A model generated the notes under the pieces. The model searched no databases and was not told where the DNA came from. It worked only from the letters and a program-made list of their open reading frames with translations. A DNA stretch of 64,000 nt from Streptomyces beijiangensis (GTDB taxonomy: Bacteria; Actinomycetota; Actinomycetes; Streptomycetales; Streptomycetaceae). The stretch's first letter is position 1. Every line of letters starts with the position of its first letter. The position numbers and the translations under genes are program-made. The stretch is taken from positions 461 through 64,460 of the forward strand of contig NZ_JAFLRJ010000157.1 of the NCBI RefSeq assembly GCF_017315755.1, written 5' to 3'. Shown here one piece after another: positions 43,335 through 54,103 of this stretch.

Positions 43335-44327
43335 ATGACCTCAAATCTCCCCACCCGCCGGCTCGGCGCACTGACCGCCTCCGCCCAGGGCCTCGGCTGC
43401 ATGGGCATGAGCCACGCGTACGGCGCTGCGGACGACGGTGAGTCGATCGCGACCATCCACCGCGCCCTCGACCTCGGCGTCACGCTCCTCGACACCTCCG
43501 ACTTCTACGGACAGGGCCACAACGAGGAGCTGATCGGCCGCGCCCTCACCGGCGCCCGCCGTGAACAGGCCGTCGTGGCGACGAAGTTCGGCTTCTCCAA
43601 CCAGCTCGGCGAACCGACCGCGATCCGTGGCGACGCCGCCTATGTACGGCAGGCCTGCGAGGCCTCGCTGCGCCGCCTCGCCACCGACCACATCGACCTC
43701 TACTACCAGCACCGGGTCGACCCGCAGGTGCCGATCGAGGAGACCGTCGGCGCGATGGCCGAGCTCGTACAGGCCGGAAAGGTGCGCCACCTCGGCCTCT
43801 CCGAGGCGGGTGCGGAGACGATCCGCCGCGCACACGCGGTGCACCCCATCGCGGCACTGCAGAGCGAATGGTCGCTGTGGACACGGGACTTGGAGGCGGA
43901 GATCGCCCCGGTCTGCCGTGAGCTCGGGGTCGGCCTGGTGCCGTTCTCACCGCTCGGCCGGGGGTTCCTGACCGGCCGCTACACCTCGGTCGAGGGGATG
44001 GAGGCGTCCGACATGCGCCGTACCCAGCCGCGCTTCGCGGACGGCAACCTCGAACAGAACCTGGCGATCGTCGACCACCTCAACACTCTTGCCGCCGAGA
44101 AGGGCGTCACCGCGGGCCAGTTGGCGCTGGCCTGGGTCCAGCACCGGGGCGCGGACGTGGTGCCGATCCCCGGCACGCGCCGCCAGAAGTACCTGGAGGA
44201 GAACCTCGCCGCCGTGGCCGTCGAGCTGTCGCAGCAGGAGCTGGCGGCGATCGACGCGGCCGCCCCCGCGGGCAAGGTGGCCGGCACCCGTTACGACGAG
44301 GGCAGCCTGCGCTTCGTCAACGGCTGA
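43335..44327 (+). CDS. Aldo/keto reductase
   Basis: A 330-aa NADPH-dependent (beta/alpha)8 oxidoreductase of the AKR13-like group. Catalytic tetrad residues are visible: Asp and Tyr in [15 protein letters not shown] (~50-56), Lys in VVATKFG (~82) and His in YYQHRVDP (~122). The cofactor region [17 protein letters not shown] lies near the C-terminus. Substrate unknown. It is likely under the divergent MarR regulator, perhaps induced by an aldehyde or phenolic compound. Confidence 0.9.
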   Translation: MTSNLPTRRLGALTASAQGLGCMGMSHAYGAADDGESIATIHRALDLGVTLLDTSDFYGQGHNEELIGRALTGARREQAVVATKFGFSNQLGEPTAIRGDAAYVRQACEASLRRLATDHIDLYYQHRVDPQVPIEETVGAMAELVQAGKVRHLGLSEAGAETIRRAHAVHPIAALQSEWSLWTRDLEAEIAPVCRELGVGLVPFSPLGRGFLTGRYTSVEGMEASDMRRTQPRFADGNLEQNLAIVDHLNTLAAEKGVTAGQLALAWVQHRGADVVPIPGTRRQKYLEENLAAVAVELSQQELAAIDAAAPAGKVAGTRYDEGSLRFVNG

Positions 44328-44338
44328 GCGGGAACGAC

Positions 44339-44375
44339 CGAGGGCCGCACCCCCCGCCTGGGGGTGCGGCCCTCG
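44339..44375. terminator. Bidirectional terminator, aldo/keto reductase and aconitase
   Basis: 16-bp perfect stem (44339-44354 with 44360-44375), 5-nt loop, between two convergent stops. Confidence 0.85.
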
Positions 44376-44393
44376 ACTACGTGCCCGTACCGC

Positions 44394-47213
<2,820 letters not shown>

Positions 47214-47233
47214 TTATCTCGATGTCGAGATAA
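47214..47233 (-). promoter_or_regulatory. 20-bp dyad at the acnA promoter (TamR-like operator candidate)
   Basis: TTATCTCGA-TG-TCGAGATAA has perfect 9-bp arms. Read on the minus strand its end forms GATAAT, a plausible -10. S. coelicolor TamR, a MarR-family sensor of aconitate-type metabolites, is reported to control aconitase; that this dyad is its site is inference. Confidence 0.5.
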
Positions 47234-47325
47234 CTCTAGTACACCACCGCTCCGGGGTCATGTCCGGGCCGCTCCTGACGGCTCCTGACCGCTCTCATCC
47301 GATCTCATCCGATCGAGGCGTTCAC

Positions 47326-48411
47326 TCAGCGCAGTACGGCCGCCAGCAGGTCGGTTCCCAGCGCCGTCAGATCATGCAGATTGAGGGTGTAGCGGACGTA
47401 GCGGCCCTCCCGCTGGGCCGTGAGCAGGTCCGCGCGGCGCAGGACAGCGAGGTGGCGGGAAACCTCCGGGGGCGAAAGCCCCCAGGCATGGGCCAGCTCA
47501 CCGGTGGTGTGCGGGCCGCGGGCCAGGGTGCGCAGCAGCCGTAGCCGTACCGGATGCGCGAGTGCCTCCAGCCGTAGCGTGACCGTTTCCAGCGATACCG
47601 GCTCCGGTGGACTCGCCTCGGCCACGGGGTACTGCACCACCGGCTGCCACCCGGGCGCGTGGACCACCACCAGGTGCGGGCGCCCGAAGACGCTGGGGAG
47701 GAAGGTGACCCCGGCGCCGTGGGCGGCGGTCGCGTTGTCCTGCAGCTTGTCCACGATGATGCAGTTGCCGTCGGGCGCCAGGGTGACGGCGCCGGAGACC
47801 GATGAGAGCGCCGCCCCGGTGCCCTGGCGCTTCAGCAGGTCGTTCTTCAGGCGCAGGTCGGTGGCGAGTCGCACGGCGACGCCCGTCCAGGCGGCGTCGA
47901 AGAAGGCCTCGGCGCACTGTTCGAGGGTGTCACGCACCCGCGCCCGTACGGCGGCCGGATCCGCGAGCAGCCGTTCCGCGAAGGCCTCTTGGAGCGCGCC
48001 GCGGGCCTGGGCCAGATCCAGGGCCCGCTCGCGCGCCGTCAGGTCGGCGAGGGGCGACGGCGCGGCGAAGTGGACCCGGTTGCTGCCGCACGTGGTGACG
48101 AGCGCGGCGGTCACATACGTTTCATCGTCGATCCGGTCCACATCGTCCAACTCCTCGGCGAGGGTCGGACGGGGACGGGCGGGGACCAGGAAGTCGGCTC
48201 GTGAGGAACGCCAGAGGAACTCCGCCTCCCTGAGCCGCTCGGCCAGCTCCGGCCGCAGCCCGGCCCAGACGTCCCCGGCCCAGTCGGCGAGCTGCGGGTG
48301 ATGCGCGGGTTCGGCCAGCACGTGCAGCATCGCGGTCAGCTCGGCCAGCGGGGAAGCGGCGAACCGCAGTCGCCCGGACGGCAGGCCGCCGATGTCGATC
48401 CTCAACGTCAT
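47326..48411 (-). CDS. ArsR-type regulator with N-terminal DUF5937 domain
   Basis: A 361-aa regulator. The first ~250 residues (FAASPLAELTAMLHVLAEPAHHP ...) form the DUF5937-type domain seen in Streptomyces; the C-terminal ~85 residues are an ArsR winged helix (LEALAHPVRLRLLRTLARGP, LSPPEVSRHLAVLRRADLL, REGRYVRYTL). The Cys pairs of metal-sensing ArsR proteins are absent. It is divergent from an MFS transporter, with a palindrome between them, which suggests it represses that transporter. The ATG at 48411 has GAGGGG upstream. Confidence 0.82.
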   Translation of the reverse strand: MTLRIDIGGLPSGRLRFAASPLAELTAMLHVLAEPAHHPQLADWAGDVWAGLRPELAERLREAEFLWRSSRADFLVPARPRPTLAEELDDVDRIDDETYVTAALVTTCGSNRVHFAAPSPLADLTARERALDLAQARGALQEAFAERLLADPAAVRARVRDTLEQCAEAFFDAAWTGVAVRLATDLRLKNDLLKRQGTGAALSSVSGAVTLAPDGNCIIVDKLQDNATAAHGAGVTFLPSVFGRPHLVVVHAPGWQPVVQYPVAEASPPEPVSLETVTLRLEALAHPVRLRLLRTLARGPHTTGELAHAWGLSPPEVSRHLAVLRRADLLTAQREGRYVRYTLNLHDLTALGTDLLAAVLR

Positions 48412-48452
48412 CCCCTCATTCTCGGTGCTCGGACCGCCGACGACCGCGTCGA

Positions 48453-48469
48453 TTGACGTTGTCCGTCAA
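48453..48469. promoter_or_regulatory. Palindrome between ArsR-type regulator and MFS gene
   Basis: TTGACG-N5-CGTCAA, 17 bp, in the 99-bp divergent gap. The arms themselves resemble -35 elements in both directions, fitting an ArsR-type operator. Confidence 0.5.
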
Positions 48470-48510
48470 CCGGCACGGCCGTCCCGGCGGCCGAACGCAC
48501 CGTTGGCGCC

Positions 48511-49800
48511 ATGGCAACCACCACCAAGCTCCAGCCGCGCGCTCTCGTCCGTGCCTCCGGAGGCCCCCGCTATGCCGTCGCCCTGGCCGTGGACGCGCTC
48601 GGCACCGGCATGCTGCGGCCCTTTCTGCTGCTGTACGGGGTGACCGTGCTCAGGCTGTCCGCGTCGGCCACCGGCATCGCCATGACGGTCGGCACCGTCG
48701 TGGGCCTGGTGTGCATGCCCGCGGTCGGCCGATGGCTGGACCGGGGTGCACGCAGCACGGTCGTGGCAGCGTCGATGCTGGTGCGCGTGCTGGGCGTGGC
48801 GCTTCTGCTGGCCGCCCCGGCAGGGCACGTCGGGCTGTTCGCGACGGCGGCACTCTTCCTCGGCATCGGCAACCAGGCCTGGCCGGCCGCCCACGCAGCC
48901 CTCGTGGCCACGGTCGCCCACGGCCGCGAACGCGATGCCGCTCTCGCGGGAGGCCGCGCCCTGCGCAACGCCGGCATGGGCGCGGGCGCCCTCGTCGCCA
49001 CCGCATGCCTGGCGGGCGGCACCACCGCGATGCAGGCGCTGGCGGCCGTGACCGGGCTCGCCTATCTCGCTGCTGCGGCCTTGGCGTGGTCGGTCCACCT
49101 GCGCGCGTATCCGGCCGCTGCCCCGGCCAAGGACAGGAAGGACAGGAAGGACAGGGGCGACGAGCCCGCACCCCGGATGCGCGCGCTGCTCGCCGCCAAC
49201 GTGGCCTACGCCTTCTGCCTCAACGTCACCGAAATCGCGCTTCCCCTGGTCCTGGTGACACAACTGCACGCATCCCCGATGTGGTCGGCAGCCATCTTCG
49301 TGGCCAACACGGTGCTGGTGGTCACCCTGCAGGTTCCGGTCACCGTCCTGATGTCCCGCTTCCCCCGGCGGACCGTACTGGCTCTCGCCGGCGTGGTGCT
49401 CACCGTGTCCTACCTCGGCTTCCTCGCGGCCACCTCACTCGGACACGGCTGGGGTGCCCCGGCCGTCGCCGCGGTGTCCGTGATCTGCACCATCGGCGAG
49501 ATCATCTATGCCGGCAGCGCCACCGCGCTCGTCACCGCCATCGCACCGGCCCATGTCCTGGGGCGCGTCCTGGCGCGCTTCCAGCTCTCGACGGGCTTCG
49601 GCCTCGCCGTCTCCCCGGCGGTCATCACCGCTCTCGCACCCCACGGCTCGGCCGCCCTCTGGGGCAGCCTCGCCGCTGCGACGCTTCTGTCCGCCTCAGC
49701 CGTCGCCACCGAGCCTCCGCAAAAACCCGTTTGCGGACCACCGCGACCACTGCTAATTTTCCGGTGGCCGTGCAAGAGAACGAGGAGGTGGTACCCGTGA
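48511..49800 (+). CDS. MFS transporter
   Basis: A 429-aa major-facilitator protein with ~12 helices and the loop 2-3 motif GRWLDRGARS (~residue 72). The central cytoplasmic loop is rich in Lys/Asp (APAKDRKDRKDRGDEPAP). It is probably an exporter regulated by the divergent ArsR-type protein. The last ~25 residues are unusual, Pro/Arg/Trp-rich and encoded by DNA that can fold into a TCCGCAAA/TTTGCGGA hairpin (49716-49737) and contains the ribosome binding site of the next small ORF. Its TGA overlaps the start of that ORF (GTGA). No strong ribosome binding site precedes the ATG. Confidence 0.82.
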   Translation: MATTTKLQPRALVRASGGPRYAVALAVDALGTGMLRPFLLLYGVTVLRLSASATGIAMTVGTVVGLVCMPAVGRWLDRGARSTVVAASMLVRVLGVALLLAAPAGHVGLFATAALFLGIGNQAWPAAHAALVATVAHGRERDAALAGGRALRNAGMGAGALVATACLAGGTTAMQALAAVTGLAYLAAAALAWSVHLRAYPAAAPAKDRKDRKDRGDEPAPRMRALLAANVAYAFCLNVTEIALPLVLVTQLHASPMWSAAIFVANTVLVVTLQVPVTVLMSRFPRRTVLALAGVVLTVSYLGFLAATSLGHGWGAPAVAAVSVICTIGEIIYAGSATALVTAIAPAHVLGRVLARFQLSTGFGLAVSPAVITALAPHGSAALWGSLAAATLLSASAVATEPPQKPVCGPPRPLLIFRWPCKRTRRWYP

Positions 49801-49850
49801 ACACAGTATCGACATGGGTGCTCCCCTCTGGGGTCATGGTCGGGCGATAG
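49797..49850 (+). CDS. 17-codon ORF, candidate leader peptide
   Basis: A tiny ORF, MNTVSTWVLPSGVMVGR, starting with GTG. It has an excellent Shine-Dalgarno, GAGGAGG (49782-49788) with 8-nt spacing, better than those of the genes on either side. Its start overlaps the MFS stop by 4 nt, and its stop lies 45 nt before the hydrolase gene. The RNA after it can form CCCC-TCT-GGGG (inside the ORF) and CGGGAG/CTCCCG (49857-49862 with 49878-49883). It may be a translated attenuator leader for the hydrolase; a chance ORF is possible. Confidence 0.5.
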   Translation: MNTVSTWVLPSGVMVGR

Positions 49851-49895
49851 GTCGTCCGGGAGCGCCGTCTCTGAGCCCTCCCGAAAGGCACGACC

Positions 49896-50633
49896 ATGCA
49901 ATTCACTTCTGAACAACACCTCGACGACGGCGTCATCGAACGCGAATTCACCCTCGGCGAGATCCCCGGCATCCTGTGGACGCCCTCATCCGTATCCGCA
50001 CCGACGCCGCTGATCCTGATCAGCCCCCCTCCCCTCGGACTGCGCAAGATGCACCCCCGGCTGGCGGGGCGGGCCCGGCACTACGCGACGAAGTACGGCT
50101 GGGCCGCGGCCACCATCGAGCTCCCCGGGAGCGGTGACCGGCCCCGTTGGGCCGCCGCCGAGCAGGCCCGCGCCGACCTGCGCCGGGCGATGGAGGCAGG
50201 CGAGCCGGTGACCGACGAGATCATCGACGCCCTCGTCCTCCCGCTGGTCGAAAAGTCGGTCCCGGAATGGCGGACCGCCCTGGACGCCCTCCTTTCGCTG
50301 CCGGAGATCGGCGGCCCGGTCGCGTACGAGGGGGGAGTGATCTCCATCGGCGTCCGCCTTGCGGTGGTCGAGCCGCGCATCGCGGTGGCCGGCTTCTACG
50401 CCGGGAGTTTCATTCCCGCCGCCATCCTTGAAGAGGCCCGCCAGGTCACCGTTCCGCTGCGGGTCCTGTTGCAGTGGGACGACGAAGGGAACGACCGGCA
50501 GGCGGCACTCGACCTGTTCGACGCCTTCGGCTCCAAGGAGAAGTCCCTGCACGCCAACCTCGGCGGGCACGCCGGTGTCCCGCGGTCCGAGATGGAGGAC
50601 GGGGCCCGGTTCTTCGCCCGGCACCTGAAGTGA
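49896..50633 (+). CDS. Dienelactone-hydrolase-like alpha/beta protein
   Basis: A 245-aa alpha/beta-hydrolase-fold protein: PLILISPPPLGLRKMHPR (oxyanion strand), ATIELPGSGDRPRW, VLLQWDDEGNDRQAALDLFDAFGS (acid region) and HANLGGHAGVP (His). The usual nucleophile elbow G-x-S-x-G is degenerate here (GVISIG), so catalytic activity is uncertain. GAAAGG lies 7 nt before the ATG. It follows the 17-codon ORF and the MFS transporter, possibly in one transcript, and a large inverted repeat follows it. Confidence 0.72.
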   Translation: MQFTSEQHLDDGVIEREFTLGEIPGILWTPSSVSAPTPLILISPPPLGLRKMHPRLAGRARHYATKYGWAAATIELPGSGDRPRWAAAEQARADLRRAMEAGEPVTDEIIDALVLPLVEKSVPEWRTALDALLSLPEIGGPVAYEGGVISIGVRLAVVEPRIAVAGFYAGSFIPAAILEEARQVTVPLRVLLQWDDEGNDRQAALDLFDAFGSKEKSLHANLGGHAGVPRSEMEDGARFFARHLK

Positions 50634-50672
50634 GGCACGGCCGTCGGGCCGACGGCGGAAAGTAGCTGATGT

Positions 50673-50735
50673 CTGCCGGCATGCCGCTCGTCGAGGACGG
50701 GTCCCGGCCCTCCTCGATGAGCGGCATGCCGGCAG
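50673..50735 (+). terminator. Large inverted repeat, probable terminator
   Basis: 25-nt arms (50673-50697 and 50711-50735) pair with a single G:U position; the 13-nt loop is GC-rich. It follows the hydrolase stop by 39 bp and precedes the next gene by 25 bp. The length is unusual for a terminator. Confidence 0.6.
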
Positions 50736-50760
50736 GCGCGACTTCGAACGGAGCCATCTG

Positions 50761-51219
50761 ATGACAGAGCACACGATCACGCTGCACATCGACCGTGACA
50801 GGGTCCATGCGGGGGACGACGATTCCCCGTACCGCACGATTGGCGAGAGCCGTACCGTGCGCGGGGACATCACCGTCGGCGAGGCTCTCGACGCCATCAC
50901 TCACGGCCGTGACCGTTACCACCTGGCCTCCATAGCGGGAGGGGCGACCTGGGTGCTGTACGGCGGCCCGGCGGACAGCGAGAAGTCCCGCGCGGTGGGC
51001 AGGAGCAGCACCGCGCTCGCCGTCATCGAAGAGCCGGATCGGGCAGACCGGCGCGAGGAGCCCGGACTGCTGGTCGACCCGGGCCTGGCACTGTCCTCTC
51101 TCGCGGGCACGGGCGGGGGCGTGATGTTTGTTTTCCAATGTCTCCAGCAGGCCGACCCGCAACAGACGTGGCAACGCCTGCACGACGAATGCTCTGTCCC
51201 TCCATCTCCCCGCGCATGA
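50761..51219 (+). CDS. Hypothetical protein
   Basis: A 152-aa protein I do not recognise. It starts with a strand-rich segment (HTITLHIDRDRVHAG, RTVRGDITVGEALDAI) and continues with YHLASIAGGATWVLYGG; the second half is less ordered, ending in FVFQCLQQADPQQTWQRLHDEC. No signal peptide. GGAG lies 7 nt before the ATG. It is isolated from the upstream hydrolase by a 25-bp stem and lies 65 bp before the dienelactone hydrolase. Confidence 0.6.
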   Translation: MTEHTITLHIDRDRVHAGDDDSPYRTIGESRTVRGDITVGEALDAITHGRDRYHLASIAGGATWVLYGGPADSEKSRAVGRSSTALAVIEEPDRADRREEPGLLVDPGLALSSLAGTGGGVMFVFQCLQQADPQQTWQRLHDECSVPPSPRA

Positions 51220-51284
51220 AAGGGTGGTGATCGACTCGGGGCCGGTCCGTCGCCCCGGACGCCGTCCCGCAGGAGCTGACCGCC

Positions 51285-51995
51285 ATGACCGAACTGCCGA
51301 AGCCGACCGGGGCCCCGGCCCACCAGAACGTGACCTTCCCCAGCGCCGGGGGCTCCGCGCACGGCTATCTCGCGCTTCCGCCGACCGGACAGGGTCCCGG
51401 CGTCATCGTCATCCAGGAGTGGTGGGGTCTGACCGACCACATCGCGAATGTCGCCGACCGGCTCGCGGCGGAGGGCTTCGTCGTCCTCGCACCCGACCTC
51501 TACGGCGGCAACGTCGCGCACGACAGCGGAGAAGCGTTCCGGATGATGCGGGAGCTTCCGGTGGAGCACGGCGTCGAGCTGCTGTCCGGCGCCGTCGACC
51601 ACCTGCTGGGGCTGCCCGAGGTCACGTCGGGCACCGTGGGATCGGTCGGCTTCTGCATGGGCGGCGGCTTCGTGATCCAGCAGGCCGCGGCCGATCCGCG
51701 CGTCAGTGCCGCGGTGCCCTTCTACGGAGTGATCCAGGGCCCCCTGCCGGACTTCTCGGGTCTGAAGGCCCAGATCCAGGGTCACTACGGCGAGCTCGAC
51801 AGCACCGTTCCGCTCGACAGCCTCACAGAGCTGAGCGAAGCGGTCGAGCGGCAGTCCGGCGTCACCGCCGACCTGCGCCTCTACCCCGCCGGGCACGCCT
51901 TCTTCAACGACGGCCACCCGGAGGTATACGCCCCCGGACCGGCCGCGCAGGCCTGGGAGAGCACGCTGACGTTCCTGCACGAGCAGCTGGGCTGA
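51285..51995 (+). CDS. Dienelactone hydrolase family protein
   Basis: A 236-aa alpha/beta hydrolase with the family triad: nucleophilic Cys in VGFCMGGGF (~123), acid Asp in YGELDSTVP (~171) and His in YPAGHAFFND (~205). The conserved Glu that tunes the Cys is in VIQEWWGLTDHI (~45). Dienelactone hydrolases act in aromatic catabolism, but many homologues have unknown ester substrates. GGAG precedes the ATG. It ends 7 bp from the convergent iron-permease gene. Confidence 0.9.
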   Translation: MTELPKPTGAPAHQNVTFPSAGGSAHGYLALPPTGQGPGVIVIQEWWGLTDHIANVADRLAAEGFVVLAPDLYGGNVAHDSGEAFRMMRELPVEHGVELLSGAVDHLLGLPEVTSGTVGSVGFCMGGGFVIQQAAADPRVSAAVPFYGVIQGPLPDFSGLKAQIQGHYGELDSTVPLDSLTELSEAVERQSGVTADLRLYPAGHAFFNDGHPEVYAPGPAAQAWESTLTFLHEQLG

Positions 51996-52002
51996 GCCCC
52001 GC

Positions 52003-54081
52003 CTAGCGCGCCCCTCCCCGGCTCCGTACCAGCAGCCAGAGGAAGTACGGCGTCCCGATCACCGCGGTGAGCAGACCGGCCCCGAGCTGGGCCGGTGCGA
52101 TCACCGTCCGGCCCACCACGTCCGCCGTGCACACCAGCACCGCACCGAGCAGCACCGCCACCGGCACCACCCGCGCATGCCGGCGGCCCACCAGTGCGCG
52201 TGCGGCGTGCGGGGCCACCAGGCCGACGAAGGCGATGGTCCCGGCGGCGGCGACGGCCGCCGCGCTCAACAGGACGGCCAGCGCCAGGAATCCCGGACGC
52301 GACCGGGCCAGCCCGAGGCCCAGCAGTCTCGGAGTGTCCTCGTCGAGCGAGACCAGGTCGAGTTCGGTACGCCGTACGACCGCGACAGCGAGCGCCGCCA
52401 CCAGCACGACGGCGAGCGGCAGCAGGTCCGGCATGGTCCGCCCGTACGTCGAACCGGACAGCCAGGTCAGCGCCTTGGTGGCGTTGAACGGGTCGGTGAG
52501 GACGATGAACAGGCTGATCAGGGCGGAGCTCGCGGTGGCGACCCCCATGCCGACCAGGACGAGACGGTTCTGCTGGAAGCCGCCGCGCGCGGACAGCCCG
52601 AAGACGATGACGGAGGCCAGGGCCGCGCCCGCGAAGGCCGCACCGGCGAGCGCCGTGGGACCGGCCGACGGCACGGACGTCAGAAGGATCACCGCGCCGA
52701 GCGCGGCTCCGCCGGAGACGCCCATGACGCCCGGTTCGGCGAGCGGATTGCGGGTCACCGCCTGGACCAGGGTGCCTGCCAGTGCGAGGGCCGCACCCGC
52801 GAGGAGGGCGGCGAGCACGCGCGGCACCCGGGTGTCGAGGACGAACGTGACGGCCCGGCCCGACCTGCCCTGCGCCCAGTTCATGACATCGCCGAACAAC
52901 AGCTTGGTGTCGCCGAGCAGTACGGAGGCGACGGTCAGCGCGATCAGTACCGCCACCAGCGTCCCGGCCACGGCCAGGAAGACGGCCCGGCTGCGGATGC
53001 GCAACCGGTCGGGCGCGGCGGCGGCCCCGCTGTCCCGGCCCCTGGTCGCCAGTCCCACCAGGAACACAGCGCCGAGCAGACTCGTCACCACACCGGTCGG
53101 CACGGCCACCGCCACGTCGGCCGGCACCAGTGTCCGCAGGACGACGTCCGAGCCGAGGACCAGGGCCGCACCGGCCAGCGCGGACACCGCCACATTCGTA
53201 CGCAAGCGGGAGAAGGCGCGGTAGCGGCGTGCCGGCAGGCGTACGGCGGCCGGGGCGCAGAGCCCGACGAAGCCGATCGGGCCCGCGAGGGTGACGGCCG
53301 CGGCGGACAGCAGGGCGCAGAGCACGACGGTGGTGACACGGGTGGCCCGCACCGGTACGCCCAGACCCCGCGCGGCGTCGTCGCCGAGCGCCAGGGCGTC
53401 GACCCGGCGGGCGACCAGCAGCAGTCCCGCGAGACCGGCGAGAGCGAGCGGCACCATCCAGAGCACCCCGCCGAAACCGTTCTGCGCGATGCTGCCCTGG
53501 TTCCAGGCGTACAGCCCCTGCGTCTGTACGGGGAACAGCAGCAGCAGTCCTTCCGTGACGGAGCTGAGGCCGAGGGTGAGGGCGCTGCCCGCCAGGACCA
53601 GCCGTACGGTCCCGGCTCCCAGCCCCGACATGCCGAGCACGACGGCCGCAGCCGCCAGGCCGCCGACGAAGGCGACGCCCGACGAGGCGAGCAGCGGCAG
53701 CGAGACGCCGGTCGCGGCGACAAGTCCGAGCGAGAGATAGGAACCGGCGTTGACCGCCAGGGTGTCGGGCGCGGCGAGCACATTGCGGCTGACGGCCTGG
53801 AGGGCGGCGCCCGCCATGCCGAGCACCGCCCCGACGAACAGTCCGGCGGCCATGCGCGGCAGCCGTGAGGCGATGACGACGGAGGCGTCGGCCGGGTCGG
53901 CCTGCCCGGTGAGCGCCTTCCAGACCTCTGCGGCGCCGACGGCGGCTGTGCCCTGCGCGATGTCGACGACGGCGAGTGCGGTGACCAGCAGGACGAGCAC
54001 GGCCGTCACCGCTGCCGCGCCGCCCTTCCGGGAAGCCGCCGCCGCGGTGGGGCCGGCGGGAACGGTGGTGGTGACGGCCAT
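52003..54081 (-). CDS. Fused FecCD-type iron-siderophore ABC permease
   Basis: A 692-aa membrane protein formed by two tandem FecCD permease units (~residues 20-345 and ~360-690), each with ~10 helices, like FhuB. Paired motifs recur: RLPRMAAGLFVGAVLGMAGA with RVPRVLAALLAGAALALAGT, LGSDVV with TADVV, and a GFVGL..P segment in both halves. The fusion supplies both halves of the channel from one chain. It ends an operon whose upstream genes encode the ATPase and binding protein, and it starts 22 bp after the latter. Confidence 0.9.
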   Translation of the reverse strand: MAVTTTVPAGPTAAAASRKGGAAAVTAVLVLLVTALAVVDIAQGTAAVGAAEVWKALTGQADPADASVVIASRLPRMAAGLFVGAVLGMAGAALQAVSRNVLAAPDTLAVNAGSYLSLGLVAATGVSLPLLASSGVAFVGGLAAAAVVLGMSGLGAGTVRLVLAGSALTLGLSSVTEGLLLLFPVQTQGLYAWNQGSIAQNGFGGVLWMVPLALAGLAGLLLVARRVDALALGDDAARGLGVPVRATRVTTVVLCALLSAAAVTLAGPIGFVGLCAPAAVRLPARRYRAFSRLRTNVAVSALAGAALVLGSDVVLRTLVPADVAVAVPTGVVTSLLGAVFLVGLATRGRDSGAAAAPDRLRIRSRAVFLAVAGTLVAVLIALTVASVLLGDTKLLFGDVMNWAQGRSGRAVTFVLDTRVPRVLAALLAGAALALAGTLVQAVTRNPLAEPGVMGVSGGAALGAVILLTSVPSAGPTALAGAAFAGAALASVIVFGLSARGGFQQNRLVLVGMGVATASSALISLFIVLTDPFNATKALTWLSGSTYGRTMPDLLPLAVVLVAALAVAVVRRTELDLVSLDEDTPRLLGLGLARSRPGFLALAVLLSAAAVAAAGTIAFVGLVAPHAARALVGRRHARVVPVAVLLGAVLVCTADVVGRTVIAPAQLGAGLLTAVIGTPYFLWLLVRSRGGAR

Positions 54082-54103
54082 GATGTCTACGTGCGTCCCG
54101 TCG

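Noticed and set aside
49782-49800. T-box-like sequence (GGTGGTACCCG) before the 17-codon ORF
   Set aside because: It resembles the T-box antiterminator core, but the upstream DNA is MFS coding sequence with no visible Stem I, and the next gene is not an aminoacyl-tRNA synthetase or amino-acid gene. The GGAGG is better read as a ribosome binding site.
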